A stretch of DNA of 64,000 nt from Sanguinoderma infundibulare (GCA_032821775.1 JAVLRN010000009.1:2761385-2825384), one strand, 5' to 3'. Shown: positions 44,294 through 57,798, counted from the stretch's first letter. Notes: a model not told the origin generated them from the sequence alone. A program made the numbers and translations.

Positions 44294-47200
44294 TTAATCC
44301 CAATCGATCGTCAAGCCGCCGGGCCCAGCGCCGGCGATGCCGATACCGCGCTCCGCTTCCCTACGGAGGTACTTCATAGCGCGCTTGTCGTTTCGCAGGA
44401 ACGGCTCGAGCTGCTCGAGACACTGTCGGTTGTGGTCCTAACGTTCAAATAAAGTTATCACAGGGCCGGGATACGGATACGGGCGGATGCGCGTACCTTG
44501 AGCCATTGGCGCTCTTCCTTGGAGAGCATGACCTCCTTAACCATCTTCGTCTGTATAGGCACGGAAGTGAGACGCTCAAACCCTAGCCAGACGTCACCAT
44601 TGAATTGGCCCTTGGTCTGCACATGCCCGGTTAGAGAAACGGTCAAGACAGCCGATCGGCAAGTACGAACCTTGACGCGCCGTACAACAAGCGCGGACTC
44701 TATTCGCATGCCCCACTTGCCCGCATTGTCTACGAACAGAGATGTCAGCTACTGAATGCGCAGAACCGCGAGAGGACGAAAGGACGCACAAAATCCGGGC
44801 TCGTTGGTAATCACGTGGCCAGGAACAAGCACAGTGTCGGACGAGAAGCTCTGAGGACCTTCGTGGACGTTCAGGAACGAGCCAAATCCATGCCCAGTAC
44901 CATGCTGTAAACGCGTTTCATGGTCAGAAGGATGGGGAAGCAGGCATCGTATTGAAATGACGGCACACCATGTAGTTCAGTCCGTCCTGCCAAAGCGCCT
45001 TGCGCGCCAAGACGTCAAGCTTCGCACCGGACGTGCCCTCTGGGAAGATGGCGGAGTCAATAGCAATCTGCACGACCAATGGCGGACGGTGGATTCGTTA
45101 TCAGTAAGTGCGCAACAGGGAAGTTCGAAAACTTACGTGGCCTTGAAGGACGCGCGTGTAGGCCTCGCACTGGTCGGACGTGGGACGGCCAAAGTGCACC
45201 GTCCGCGTCGTGTCGCAGGTACCGTCGCGATACTGTCCTCCGGAGTCGCTGAACGAGATGATATGAGCAACGCGCGACATGTCACGAAGGATTTACCGAA
45301 GCGACTCACTTCAGGTAAGGCGTTTCGGGATCGATCATCTTAGCCGTCGCCTTGTGAGGCACGTAATGCGGCAGTGCTGCAGGCAAGTCAACTGTCAATC
45401 CGTCGCCACATCGCCCAAGCACGCGGTTGAAACTCACCGGCGTTGGGACCGGTCGCTGAGATGTTCTCGTAAGCGAGCCCCATGTAGTACTTGTTCTTAC
45501 GCCTGTACTCCGTCAGGCGCCACGCAGCTTCGTACTCGGTGATGTCGTAACCCTGCTGGAGCTTCTGCTCGAGCCAGGCGAGCCAGCGAACGTATGCCGC
45601 GCCGTCGCGAAGATAGGCGTTACGGAGGCCGCTGACCTCGATGTCGTTCTTGACCGACTTCATGTCCTCGACGAACGAAGGGAGCACAGTATACCGGAAG
45701 CTCGTCATCATCAGACAGATCGCGTAAGACGTTTGGGGGGAGATGATGACCTGCGAAGCGGTGTAGTGGTAAGACACGGACTCGGCGCCGAGGAAAAATT
45801 TCACATCTGACTTACGTTGCCTTCGCCCCACTCCTTGCGGCGCAGGAACGTCCACAGGTCGTTGTAATCGCGCGACACGATGCTGATGGACTGGAGGTAG
45901 CCCTTGACCTCCTCGGTGAGCTTCGCTTCGTCGACGAAGAGCGTGGCGCTCTCCAAGCCAACGAACAGGTAAGAATGGAAGACGGGGTTGAACGGGATAT
46001 CGTCGCCGCGGAGGTTGAGCAGCCAGGCTATTCGCAAGTGTTAGCCAATCGCAGAGATCTCGACCACGACTCCATGAGCATGACGTACCAATCGAAGAGA
46101 GGTTCGCGACCAACGTGGCGACCTGCATCTGGGACGGCTTGGGTTCCGCCTTTGAATACGACGGCATCGCTGGCCGCTGCTGCCTGATCCACTCCCTCAG
46201 CCGCGCGAGCTTCTCTCCGGCGCCAATACCCGTGAACTCTTTCGGTTGGACATAGACGGGCTCCTTGCTGCGCGCGGGCTTCTCGCGCCAGACCAAGTCG
46301 ACGAGGTTTTGCGGAGGATAGTGCAGCTTCGAGTTCTTGGCCTTGAGTGCGTTGTTGAGCGCGTTCGCGGTCTGGTAGGAGATCAAGCGGGCGTCGATGC
46401 CGATCTTGGAGTCCTTGGCGCGGTCGATGATCCATTCCGTCCAGTCCTTGACGTTTGTCGCGGACCCGCCGGCCTCGACGAGGACCCAGTTGTGGTCGAG
46501 CTGCTCACGTGCCTGGAGCCAGTAGCGGGAGTCGGTGATTAGGTACGCAGACCGCATCGAGACGATGGCCTGGCCGGCGGACCCAGTGAAGCTAAATTCG
46601 TAGAAGTCAGCGGATGCGAGATATCGGGACGAACGTAGCGCACACACCCAGTTATCCATTCCCGTCGCTTATCGTGGGGAGCGATGTACTCTGACCCATG
46701 GGCATCCTCGCTGGGAATGACACTACAGACCGGGGGGTCAGGAACCACGGCGAACGGAGAGCGTGCGAGCAACCTACTAATAATCCAGGTCGTGGGTGCG
46801 CATGAAGTCGCGAAGGCTGTCGAGCCTGCTAGTCGTATCGGGCCTCTCCGAGACAGGGTCCTCGTCGCGAACCTTGCGCTCGAGGGCGGAGCCGACGAGG
46901 GTGCTGGACGATTCGGATGGGTAGAGGGTCGGGCGGGCGCTCCTGCCGCTGGTCTTTGTGGTGTTGGACTTGTAGGTGTTGGACCGCTTTGGGTTCGAAG
47001 GAGGCGGGATCATGCGGATGGAGCCCTCGGTGTTGTGGGTCGAAACGGAGCGTGTGCGGCGGGAGGCATGGGAAGTCTGGGCAGGGGTTTGGTCCCAGTC
47101 GATCTGGCTGTAGGACTGGGAGGAACGGCCGGAATGGGTCGCACGAGAGCGGGCGTCGCTGCCGGGAGAGTTGTAGACGGGAGGAGGGGTCGAGCCTGGA

Positions 47201-47616
47201 GACTGTATGTGCGGCTTCTCGATCACCTCGTCCTGGTTCTTACCCTTCTTTCCAAGACCCCATCCGTATCCATAGCCCCACTTCTTTGTGCCCGAGGTGG
47301 GCTTCTCCTTGGGGGTGCTAATGGTGTTCGAACGCTGAAGGGTGGGAAAGGGAGGAGTGACATCACGGGGAGCGTCCGAGTAGCCGTTGACATCGTAAGA
47401 CTCGGTCTCGGACGAAAAGGTGAGCTTTTCGGCGCGAGAGGTGAGGGTGGCAGTGGGTGAGTAGGAGCCGCTGCCGAGACGATCGATACTGGAGCGACGA
47501 GAGCTGTAGTCCTCAGTAGCAGAGCGTTCGGAGTAGGTGAGCCTGCGGCGGGACTTCTTGCCGCCAAAGAAGGGGATACAGATCGGAGGCGGAGGCGGGG
47601 GAGGAGGAGGAGGCAT
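44294..47616 (-). CDS. Xaa-Pro aminopeptidase (aminopeptidase P, M24B) with long fused N-terminus
   Basis: Cleaves the N-terminal residue from peptides with proline in position two; a di-manganese cytosolic enzyme. The catalytic part runs from [20 protein letters not shown] through [20 protein letters not shown] to the C-terminus GGLTIDWD (TAA 44294-44296). All M24 ligands are visible: both Asp in [18 protein letters not shown], His in [10 protein letters not shown], Glu in TNEPGFY and Glu in MRIESALVV. Upstream the same frame continues through about 270 residues of Ser/Pro/Thr-rich sequence to a start at 47616 ([11 protein letters not shown], then FGGKKSRRR). The join DLDY|YVIPSEDA uses a 55-nt intron, GTAGGT...CTGTAG (about 46777-46723), in phase. 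Known homologues start shortly before the RLxxLR helix, so this extension is unusual. If transcription starts inside, the normal enzyme would need another Met; the Met of DFMRTH comes too late to preserve the helix. Confidence 0.85.
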
Positions 47617-49862
47617 GGGTGTCGCAGGAAGAGATGAGATGGGATCCTGCGAGCGAGGGCCGGGGCGTAAGTAGGACGATGCAGCCCACGAGGCGTTGGG
47701 AAGACCGACGCAGGACCCTCGGATCGCCTCCAGAGCGTCCGTCGCAGCCAGCGAGAGCCACAATCTTTGACACCCACGCCCACCGTCACGTGTCACATCA
47801 TTCCCATATTTGGGCGCGGTCCCTGCCCTAAACCCACCCTGGAACGAGCGCCCCTTGGCTCATGGACGCCTTCCGCTGCGAGGAACCGGTCTGAGGCCAG
47901 AAGTCGCCATCTGAGCCCGCTCGGACACGGCTCGAGATCCAAGATTAACGTTCTCGTCTTCTTCTGGTGAGCACCACCCCGCTCAGGGTAGGGTCGCTCC
48001 ATAGCAAATGAAGCGATCGCCTTCATCTCCATTCAGCAAAGCTGATCACCCCCGATGCCGTCCCGCCCAACTCACTTCGGGCACCGCACCGAATTCCCAA
48101 CGGAGGGCCTGTCTGTAACTTTCCATCGGGAACTCCGAACGTCCACCCGTAGTCTCTCTTGCCCGCACCAACGCCGAATACAGAGCTAGCGTACGTGCGC
48201 TCGGCCGTCTGTATATAGGCTGAGTTCCTGTCCGAGGTGCAAAATATCTGTTATCAGATTCGCACTCACCATGGCCCATCGCGCACAGAGACCACCCAAT
48301 CCGTGGGTAGCCATTCAACGTCCCTAGTTCATGACCATGCGATGACGAGCCCAAGCCCCAAGTGCTGCAGCTGCACATTGTCATGGGCTGCCGGTGTGGA
48401 TTCGATCTTGTCCTGGAGCGGTCCACGGGTGTCCAGGGCTCGCTCCTTCGCATGACAATTCCAACTACAAGGACCGAGTCCGTATCCGGATATTGCCTCA
48501 TGGGCAATGCACCCCCATCGTCCGGGACGCGGGCGTTATCCGCAGGGTTCCGCCCCTACGGTGAGAGCCCCTGGACAAGCCTCGTGTCGTCCGATGACGA
48601 TCACAGGGCTTCCAGACGCTGCTCATGCCTACCATCCGCAGCGGATAACATGGAGACCGGGTCCGCAGGACACAATGTCATCCAACCGCGAGCAAGGCCG
48701 CAGAAGAATCCAACTCCGAGGCGATCACCAGACGATATGGACCATCGCACCTAGAGCACCAGTGAGTCCTGACGTCGAACCCTAGCCCACAGTAGCGAGT
48801 CTCCTGAGGACACCGGAGCGGAGAAGGTTCCGCAACTTGACCGGTATGTCATCTGGTATTGGGTATGAACGGCACGGTACTGACCTTCACGTCGTGACCT
48901 TGAATACGCTTTCCTGAGTCGGGCTTGCTTCCGGAAGCTGCACGCCAGGGACGATTTGGAGGACCCAGGTTCGACAGGTGCGATATATGACCTCCGATGA
49001 CGTCGATCGAGGCCCACTGGCGAGAAGGATGCCTAGAATTCAAAATACAGATAAATCCACGGTTTTTACTGCATAGACCACAGTGCAATGCACTAACCTA
49101 CGTTTATTCCCGCCCAATAGCGAATTTATGCGCCCTGGATAGACTGCTCGAATTCACGCTGCAGAGACCGCAGCACGTAGGTTAAACTTACGGTCGACGA
49201 TTAGCGGAGTGGTGGCACGGTACGCGGATACCTACGGATGGTATGTTAACACCTCTGAACGTCAGAGAGAGGATAGTAAGTTTGAGCACAACTCGCACAG
49301 CGTCTCTGCACACCATGTTCTTAGTTCAACTGGCGGCGTTGCATGTGGTTCGGGGAGGAATTGGTCCGTATATGCGCACATTTTGGGCTGGAATTGGTGA
49401 CGGAGTTTGATACACATTTATCGTGTTGGATAATGCTGGCAAGGGTCGGTCGTTGAGGGCAGGATGGACATCGACAGGGCTTGTGGAGGGCGACCCCATG
49501 ACGTCAGTGTGCTGCAGGTCTTGACTCCTGCCTGGGTGAGCAAGTTCTCGGAGCGAGATAATTTGAAGCATACTCGAATATTCGTCCGTGTACTATACGA
49601 ATATATAACCAATTGGTGTTTGAGAGCGTGCGATGTAGAGGGGCGAGGTCGACGTCGCGAGTCCAAGACAAGGACAAGCAGTACCAGCGCTTAGATGAAG
49701 CCCGTGGGCTATATTACGTAATCCAAAAATTGGGGAAGCTGGGAGTCGTCCTCGACCTCATTGAACATACGTGCTCTCTGCTCGTCGACCAGGTCTTGGT
49801 GCTCGCTGGGCTTGACTCCATCTTCGCACTACTTGTAACTAGGACGTCCGACGCCGAGCAAG
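47617..49862. other. Intergenic stretch, no gene recognised
   Basis: Shared upstream region of the divergent aminopeptidase P and NOG1 genes, 2.2 kb. Frames up to 150 codons exist but overlap on both strands and have no family signal. Around 49040-49180 two imperfect direct repeats (GAATTC... with AGACC.CAG.GCA... then CTACG or CGTAGG) occur; nothing else is visible. Confidence 0.4.
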
Positions 49863-52500
49863 ATGTCGACGAGCGGGCTCAAGGCGATCGCACCGGTGCC
49901 TAAGGCATCCGACTTCCTCGACATCGTCCTCTCCAAAACTCAGCGCAAGACGCCTACCGTGCGTTCGTCCCGGATGAAGCCTGAAGTTGCAGGATGCTTA
50001 CGCGTAGAGTCAGGTCATCCACAAAAACTTCAAGATCAGCCGGATCCGCAACTTTTACATGCGCAAGGTCAAGTTCACTCAGGATTCGTTCGACGAGAAG
50101 CTTGGTGCGATCCTGGAGGAGTTTCCTATCATCGATGTGAGTATCTTTTTAATGCGGAGCGGTATCTGTATGCGGAGAATTCGAAGGAGCCGTTCCTGAG
50201 TCCGTTCTCGTGCGAGCGGAACGGTGCTTTGGGCCAAGGATTGCTGCTTCGCTTTCTGCACAGTAAAGCGTCGCGTGTATTTGGCGTACAATAGTTCCTC
50301 CTCGGGGAAACTTGGAATGCACTTGAGCCTCATGTCTGGATCGGCCGGCGAATCCCACTGGACTTGTGGCTTCTCGTCTGGATGCGCGAGAGTAATGAGA
50401 GAGACTTATTGGATCATCCGTTGCGTCGTATTCACATGAGTCTAACGTTGCGTTTTCAGGATCTCCACCCCTTCCTCTCCTCGCTCCTCAACGTCCTTTA
50501 CGACAAGAACCACTACAAGCTAGCCCTCGGCCAGCTCCGCACTGCTCGCCATCTCATCGACCAGGTTGCTAAAGACTACGTCCGCCTTCTCAAGTTTGGT
50601 GATTCTCTCTACCGATGCAAGCAGCTCAAGCGCGCCGCGCTTGGTCGCATGGCCACGATAATGAAGCGGCAGAATGAGGCGCTCGAGTTCCTGGAGGAGG
50701 TCCGCAAGCACCTCTCTCGTCTCCCCGCCATCGACCCTACCGCTCGCACTCTACTCATTTGCGGATACCCCAACGTCGGAAAGTCGTCGTTCCTCAACAA
50801 GGTCACCCGCGCGGACGTCGACGTCCAGCCGTACGCGTTCACCACCAAGTCGCTCTTCGTCGGCCACCTTGACTACCGATACATGCGCTGGCAGGTCATC
50901 GACACCCCCGGCATCCTCGACCACCCGCTTGAGGAGATGAACAATATCGAGATGCAGTCCATCACCGCGCTTGCGCACCTCAAGGCGTGTGTACTGTACT
51001 TCATGGACCTCTCCGAGCAATGCGGATACTCGGTCGAGGCGCAGTGCCAACTCTTCCACGCCATCAAGCCCTTGTTCGCGAACAAGCCCGCGGTACTCGT
51101 GCTCAACAAGGCCGATGTTGCGCGGCTGGACGAGCTTGTGCCGGAGCGGCGCGCGCTGGTGGACGAGATCGTCGGCGCGGAGGGCATGCGGCATGTCGAG
51201 GTCTCGTGCTACACGGACGAGGGCGTCGCCGTGCTGAAGACGACCGCGTGCGATGCGCTTCTCGAGCACCGCGTCGACGCGAAGCTGAAAGGGAACAAGG
51301 TAAACGCGATCCTTAACCGGCTCCATGTCGCCCAGCCCAGGCCGCGCGACGACGTCGTGCGAGCGCCATTCATCCCCGACGCCGTCAAGGGCCGCAAGAA
51401 GTACGACAAGGACCAACCGGAACGCCGCCGGTTCGAGCGCGACATCGAGGCCGAGGAGGGCGGTGCGGGCGTGTACAACATCAACCTGAAGAGTGCGTCC
51501 ATCTGTCTTTCAACGCCGTTGTGTGTGAGTGTGTTGCTGACCGGGCGTCTCACAGAGAACTACATACTGGAGAAGGACGAGTGGAAGGGCGACGTGATGC
51601 CCGAGATCATGGACGGCAAGAACATCGCCGACTTCATCGACCCCGACATCCTCGAGAGGCTCGACGCTCTCGAGCGGGAGGAGGAGAAGCTCGAGGCCGA
51701 GGGCTTCTACGCCAGCGAGTCCGAGATGGTACGTCAGCTCCCCATAACTTCTTCGAGCTCTGCGCTCATCCGTCCGCAGTACGACTCCGAGGACGAGCGC
51801 GAGGCCGTGGCGGCCAAGTCGGCGCGCGAGAAGAAGCTGGCGTCGCAGAGCACGAAGAAGGCGATGAAGAACCGCGCCGCGCTCCCACGCACGGCGGCCC
51901 TCCGCACGCTCTCCGAGCTCACGTCCGAGATGACGAAGGCGGGCCTCGACCCGAGCCGGATCCAGGAGCGCGCGGAGATGCTCGCAAAGGTGGCCGGCGC
52001 GAAGCGGAAACGCCAGCGCGAGGAGGACGAGGCTGCGATGGACGTCGACGAGGATGCAGAGATGGGCGAGGAGGGCGGGGGCGAGGACGAGTGGATGGAC
52101 GTGGACGGGCAGGAGGCGCTGCGGCTGAAGAAGGCGAAGGCGAACTCGGGCGCGGCCATCGCGAAGGACGCGCGGCGTCCGCGCTCGAATCGCCAGCTTG
52201 CGGGCATGCGGGACGAGGCGGTGAGTTCCACGTTCGATTTCATCTTGAAGCTCAGTTCGTTGGCCTTACGTCTCGTCGTTGCGTGCCGCAGCAAGCATCA
52301 AAAGCGGTCAAGCTGCGGAATCTCGGGCAGAGAGAACGCAACAGGCATGCACGCGCGGGAGAGAGCGATCGCGCTATCAAGGTCAAAATGGTAAGGTCGC
52401 GCTCTCTTGACCGCATTCGCTTGGTGCTGATCGCGCTGCTCCACAGCCGAAACATCTCTTCTCTGGGAAGCGGAAGATGGGCAAGACGAATCGTCGGTGA
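49863..52500 (+). CDS. NOG1: Nucleolar GTP-binding protein 1 (NOG1)
   Basis: An essential GTPase of pre-60S ribosome assembly in the nucleolus (yeast Nog1, human GTPBP4). Start [20 protein letters not shown], then [40 protein letters not shown] and [20 protein letters not shown]. The GTPase motifs are complete: G1 [10 protein letters not shown]2 [10 protein letters not shown]3 [10 protein letters not shown]4 NKAD. The C-terminal NOG1 region holds [37 protein letters not shown], an acidic stretch, [35 protein letters not shown] and the tail [16 protein letters not shown], with TGA at 52498-52500. At least six introns, including ones near 49960, 50136, 51492, 51727, 52220 and 52389. Order and length match the family, so the gene looks intact. 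It converges with the Trs65-like gene. Confidence 0.95.
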
Positions 52501-52774
52501 TCGGCGGTTCGTGCGTGCGTTGTTCGTTGTTGTTACGTTGCTGTATCTCTTGGTGTGCTATTCACGACTTGCTAAGACTAAAACTGGCTTTCCGACTGCA
52601 ATGATCGGGGCGAGATGCCTTAGATGGACGAGAACAAGGTGTGCAAATGAATAAGGTACGACGCGAATGATGATACAGGCGGGAAGGCACTACGAGGACG
52701 CCTCTTGGGCCTGAGGCTCACGTACAACGATATCTATGACGGACCTAAGGAACTCATGCCGTTCAGCAAACCAT

Positions 52775-55700
52775 TCAAAACAAACGAAGATTGAAAACAC
52801 ACTTGAGGTTCATAGTAAATTTGCTCTGGACATCGGTCAATGTCAAAGTGTCGATCGAGTGAACGCCAGGTGCGAGTGCCAGGAAGTCCATCCGCACGGA
52901 CTGACATGTCGACGGCAGGAGCGGCCTTTCCGATGTCGTTTGGTCATCGGCATGAGGATAACGCGTAAAATGAAGGCGACGTACCCGACGCGAACGCGGT
53001 TCTGCAGTGGTATGATGCCCGGCGGGCGATCCTCCTTCTGCCCCTCGGCCCTCTCCTTCACCTTCCGTCGTCGCCTGCGCTCCTCCGGATAGCTCAGCTC
53101 GAACCGCCGCGTCCACGACGACTGGTTGAAGACGAAGATGTCGAGCGTGAACTGGTCCAGCGGGTACAGCTCGTCCGTCTGACCCTTGCCGTTCCCTTTC
53201 TTCCCTGCGCGGGGATGCGGCGGAAGCAGCCCGACGGAGATGACGATGGGCTCTCCGCCGCCGTCGTTCGCGGCGGCCTCGCCGAGCTGCTGCAGGGCGT
53301 TCATCGGGTTCGTCGTGAGGCCGCCGAAGCCGCCGACGGTGGGTCCGGGAGTTTGGGGGATGTTCCCGCCGCGCTCCCTGCGGATCTCGACGCTCGGTCC
53401 GACGGCGCCAGGACCGGATTGCTGCGCGATGGGTGTCTGCCAGAACGGCGTGGGGGGCACGGCAGCGGGCGAGCTAGGATAGGCGGGGTATGCGGGCGTA
53501 CGAGGAGGCGCGAGGTCGAGCACGTCGTTGATTGTGCTCCCGCTGTCGGTCTGCGAGTGGGTATAGACGACCAGCGGATTAGATGGAGGAAGAGGGAGCG
53601 GTGGGCTGGTCGGTGGGGCGGTGTAGGTCGTCGGCGAACGCGGGAAGCTCGTTTGGAAGGACATGGAGGGAGGGATGTACGAGGCGCGATTGGGGACGCT
53701 GAGCGTTTGTGCGGCGACGCTTCCAGTTGGCGTCGGGCCGGAATGCGGAGGTGCGGGGGGCTGGTTTTGGGGGTTGAGCATAGACGTTGAACCGAGGTAA
53801 TTCATGGGCGACTTGGGCATACGCGCATAGTCGCTGATGGGTGCTTCGAAGCCTGCGAAGGTGTGTCGCTTGCTTCCTGCGATCGCGGTGAGAGGAATGA
53901 GGTGCTTGGAGGTCAAGGGTGTGAGTGCTCGCTGGGGCGGTGCAAGCGGAGCGGTCGGGAAAGGGGAGGCGGGGGTCGGAAGAACGAAGTATTCCTGGCT
54001 TTCGTCTTCTTCTATCCCGCCTGCCTCGTGTTGTTGTTTCGTTACACTAGAAGAGGCCAGGTCGAGAACGCAGTTCCACCTGGAGGGGAATAGGTGTGTA
54101 GGGTAAAATGACTCGCCGCTGTTTGCCTCAAACGGCCGTACGATGAGATGGATTGTCACCGCTCGTTGGAGTTCCTCTGCGGGACCACCCCTCTTGTCCG
54201 CGACGGGCCTCGCCAAGGAGAACTCGTCGATTTCGGGGCCTCTGAGGAAAGAGACTGCGTAGAGTAGATTAATCTGCTCGCGCGGACCTACTTGCAAGGG
54301 GAAGACGTCCGAACCACGTTCACCCCATCCAATGAAGGATGCGCGCGCACCGGAGCCGCTGATCGCAACGTCAACGCGGTCGACCTCGATATGGTACGAT
54401 CCAGGAGACAACCCAGCGAACAGGTTCTCGACTTCAACGCTTAGCACGACAGTGTGCTCTTCGTTTCCGGCTTCCCTCTGCTCTCGTTCTTCGAGAATAT
54501 CGTCCTCAAGGTCGGAACCCGAATCTGAAGCGTCCGAATGAACGTCCTTGACGTGCCTGGGTAGCTGTGCTTTGCCGTTCGAGGTATCCTGCGGAAGAAG
54601 GAAGTAAGGTACGAATACTGTGCGCATCCGGACTCGAAAGCCCATGTGGGTCTTCAGAGTCTTGCGGAACGACTTGCGCATTGTCGCCGCCTTGGCCAGA
54701 CCGCTGAGACTACTGATGCTACCCCCTGCAGGCGGAGACGTGACGCCGCTGGAGTATACGACCGGTGTCTCTGCAGACGATGAGCTTGGGGCGGGAGGAA
54801 GGGAGAATGCATGTTGGCGTGTAGTTGTACCCAGACGTGTGGTGGGAAGCGAAAGTCGCTTCTGCGAATCGGTGAACGTTGGCCCTGTAATGAATTGTGA
54901 GTAGGTCTTGCACAAGATGTTTGAGCAAAAGATGAGGTTTACCGGTGGCTAAACCCTCCAGGAGATTGACCTCCTGCAATCCTGAAACGACTTCCTCGTC
55001 GTCGCTATTGGCTGTCTGGTGCTCTACGCCATTGTCCTTGACTGGGGAGATCAGGAAGCCGGCTTTGAGCCCTGGCGTAGCATCTGTGAAGGCGGCAAGT
55101 GCGTTCCTAAGAGGTGTGACGGCCAGCGGCTTATTACGAAGCGTGGTGGAGACCGTGATGCACAGAAGCGGATCGGGGACCTTGGTGATCATGAAGACTA
55201 GGAGAACCTCAGGATTCAGGGCCAAGGGCGAGAGAGCAATGACTTACGAACAAGTATCGTCATCTTGTAGATCGCAATCCACGACCGCTCGCTCGCGTCC
55301 CAAAGAAGAGCGAAGGCCTCCTTGTCGCGACTCTCGGACTCGCCCCAGATAGCGGACACTAGAGGCGTACCTTGGGACTGTACATACTTCAAGTCGGACT
55401 CTGCAGCAGAGGGAATAGGATGTGGTGTATGGGGAGGGAAGATTGAGGAAGTGCCGCCGAGAAGAGCGGTCGGTCTGTTGCGCTGCATTGAGCTGTTACG
55501 GGGCGGGGGCATCGACAAGCGTGAGCCGAGCGTAGGCTCCGCTTCGCTGACAGAGGGAGAGATGTACGAGGTCTCATAGGATATCTGCAGGTGAGCGAGA
55601 AACGAGAGGAGATGCGCGGGAGGCTGAGGTGTCGAGTCGGAAGGGGGATCCTGATCGGAGGGGGCGGGGAAATGGATGGTCAAGAAGAAGTCCAGATTCT

Positions 55701-55916
55701 CGTCTAGCCTTCAACACTCAATACTCCAAAGAGACAGTACGAAGATGAATAATACGCACCAAAGAACGCCGTTTTCCTGTCCACATATGGTTGTCGGATA
55801 CGAGCAATCCAGTCCGACGCGTTCTGACCAGAGTATTCGGATGGGAACTCGAGAGATGGGGGAGGTGCTATGACCTCGAGTACGCTAGAATCGAATATGT
55901 CTTCATAGCTGGACAT
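52775..55916 (-). CDS. Trs65-like TRAPPII complex subunit
   Basis: Read on the minus strand, the protein starts MSSYEDIFDSSVLEVIAPPP and continues SDWIARIRQPYVDRKTAFFG, LTIHFPAPSDQDPPS, LRNALAAFTDATPGLKAGF, then a long part with FRVRMRTVFVPYFLLPQ, VENLFAGLSPGSYHIEVDRV, REQINLLYAVSFLRGP and FPSRWNCVLDLAS. After a low-complexity Pro/Ser region comes FTLDIFVFNQSSWTRRFELS, RRRRKVKERAEGQ, PGIIPLQNRVRVG, STCQSVRMDFLALAPGVHSI and DTLTLTDVQSKFTMNLK. This order is that of fungal Trs65-domain proteins, beta-sandwich subunits of the TRAPPII exchange factor for Ypt31/32 at the Golgi. About 950 residues with several introns in the N-terminal third. The identification is from memory of the family and is less sure than those of the neighbours. 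Confidence 0.7.
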
Positions 55917-56329
55917 CCGTCGTCCACAAAGCCTGACGAAAGTGGTTTGAGAAGGATGGCGATGAGGATAGAGGCAAAGGGCAACCCGGGCCAGATGATG
56001 GCGAGCACAACGCCGCCGTCAGACGTCTTGACGCCCAGCGACGCACCTTGTCGTCGTCCGGTCACCATCCCCTTCGACCCTCCCCTTCGTTTGTCCTTAT
56101 TCTGGTTTACACAAGTGACCATCTTGCTGGTTTATTGTGACCTTGGATCCTTTAACTGAGGAGGCTCGCCCTGGCTTTCTACATCTTCAGGCATTCTCGC
56201 CGTCTCGCGGTCTTCTCCAGGTACTCGACTCCCCGTCTCAGAGCTTCCCCGGCCTCGCGTAGGCCCCCGGTCTCCACACCATCTTGTTCTCCTCAACCGA
56301 CTTCTGCCACATCTCTCGCTAGTCTCGCC
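55917..56329. promoter_or_regulatory. Divergent promoter of Trs65-like and RNase H1 genes
   Basis: The 413 bp between the two divergent starts must hold both promoters. A pyrimidine-rich stretch (56170-56330) precedes the RNase H1 ATG, as is common for fungal housekeeping genes. No clear TATA box is seen. Confidence 0.45.
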
Positions 56330-57798
56330 ATGCCGAAAGCCAGCAAGCCTGGGTTCTATGCCGTAGCCAAGGGACGAGTCCCAGGGATTTACACGACTTG
56401 GTAAGCGCAATCTCTCGACGCGTTCCACACGAATGTTTCTTAAAATCTTCAACATTCGTTTAGGGACGATTGTCAAAAGCAGGTAACCGGATTCGCTGGG
56501 AACAAGCACCACAAGTTCTCCACTATCGAGGAAGCCAATGCCTACCTCTGCCAGAATGGCGTCGTCGGCAGCGAGACACTCAAGCCTTCCGCCCCTGCCT
56601 CCACCTCTTCCGCGGCCTCCTCGTCTTCAAGACAGAGACAACATGGCAGCAAGCCGTACTCGAAACCCACGGTAACCATAAAACCCGACAGCAAGTCAAA
56701 CACTTCCAAATCGTCGAGGTGGGCGATGCTGACCACCGAGATCATCGAGGATGAATCAGGGTGGGATGTCGTTTATTCGGACGGTGCCTGCAAGGGAAAC
56801 GGACAGCCAGGCTCTGTGGCTGGAGTCGGGGTATGGTGGGGCCGAGACGACGTAAGGTATGGTCAAAACACTACCGCTTGTTCCCGTGACTTCAGCGAGA
56901 TGTAGAAACATCGCCGAGCGATGCCCCGGAGGGCAGACCAATAACCGAGCGGAGTTGACCGTTCGTCCTCTTGCCCATATCGTGCCCAACGTTCCCATGC
57001 TGAACCGTACACTAGGCGATCGTTCGGATACTTGAGACAACGCCACATAGCAAACGACCGCTCCTTATCAAGACCGACTCGAAGTATAGCATCAGTTGTG
57101 AGTTTCGTATAGGCTAACGTTTATCCTGGAAACCTTCGTGGGCCTGCCCACGGCACAATACCAGAGACCGGGTTACGGAGGGCGTGGCTCTCGTGATGCT
57201 GAGTATTTTCCCTCAGGCTTCCGCGAGTGGATGCCAAAGTGGCTCAAAAGCAACTTCGTCACATCAAACGGGGACCCCGTCAAGAACGCGCCTCTCATCC
57301 GATACCTCTCGGCTCTCCTTGATCGGCGTGGCCGTGAAGGACAGAAGGTAAGACTCACGTCTTGCGTTTCGTCTCTAATCCGGATCGCAGTTAAGTCCGT
57401 TGTGCTAGGTCCATCTACAGTATGTGAGAGGACATGCAGGCGAGGAAGGGAATGAGGGCGCAGACTACCTCGCGAATCTCGGCGCAACTATGGGCGAGCT
57501 GCCTGAACGTGACTGGGACGCCCTCATCGAAACCCTTGGGGACGTCAGCGAAGATGTCAGTGGAGTGTTGACGTGTCTGGCTGATGAGACTGAACGCACC
57601 ACGTGTCTGCTTTGTAGCTATTGAAGAAACCTCAACCGTCTATCGCCGCCCCGCCTACACAAGCAGAGCTGGAGGTGGGTGATGCTTATCTGAACATATC
57701 GTCAGTGATAGATGTGGTGTTGATACTAATTGCAGGCATATGCAGCGGGTCTCGCCGATGACAATGAGCTTTGGGCAGAAATCAACGGGTCTATCTGA
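56330..57798 (+). CDS. Ribonuclease H1
   Basis: Removes RNA from RNA-DNA hybrids. The N-terminal hybrid-binding (viroplasmin-like) domain reads MPKASKPGFYAVAKGRVPGI, YTTW|DDCQKQVTGFAGNKHH, KFSTIEEANAYL. A Ser-rich linker follows, then the catalytic domain: VVYSDGACKGNGQPG (first Asp), NNRAELTAIVRILETTP (Glu), LIKTDSKYSIS (second Asp), FREWMPKWLKSNFVTSNGDP, VHLQYVRGHAGEEGNEGADY (last Asp). The tail reads KKPQPSIAAPPTQAELE|AYAAGLADDNELWAEI, stop 57796-57798. All four acidic catalytic residues are in place. Introns include GTAAGC...TTTAG after YTTW and one from GTTCGT after AELT to CTAG before AIVR. Confidence 0.9.
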
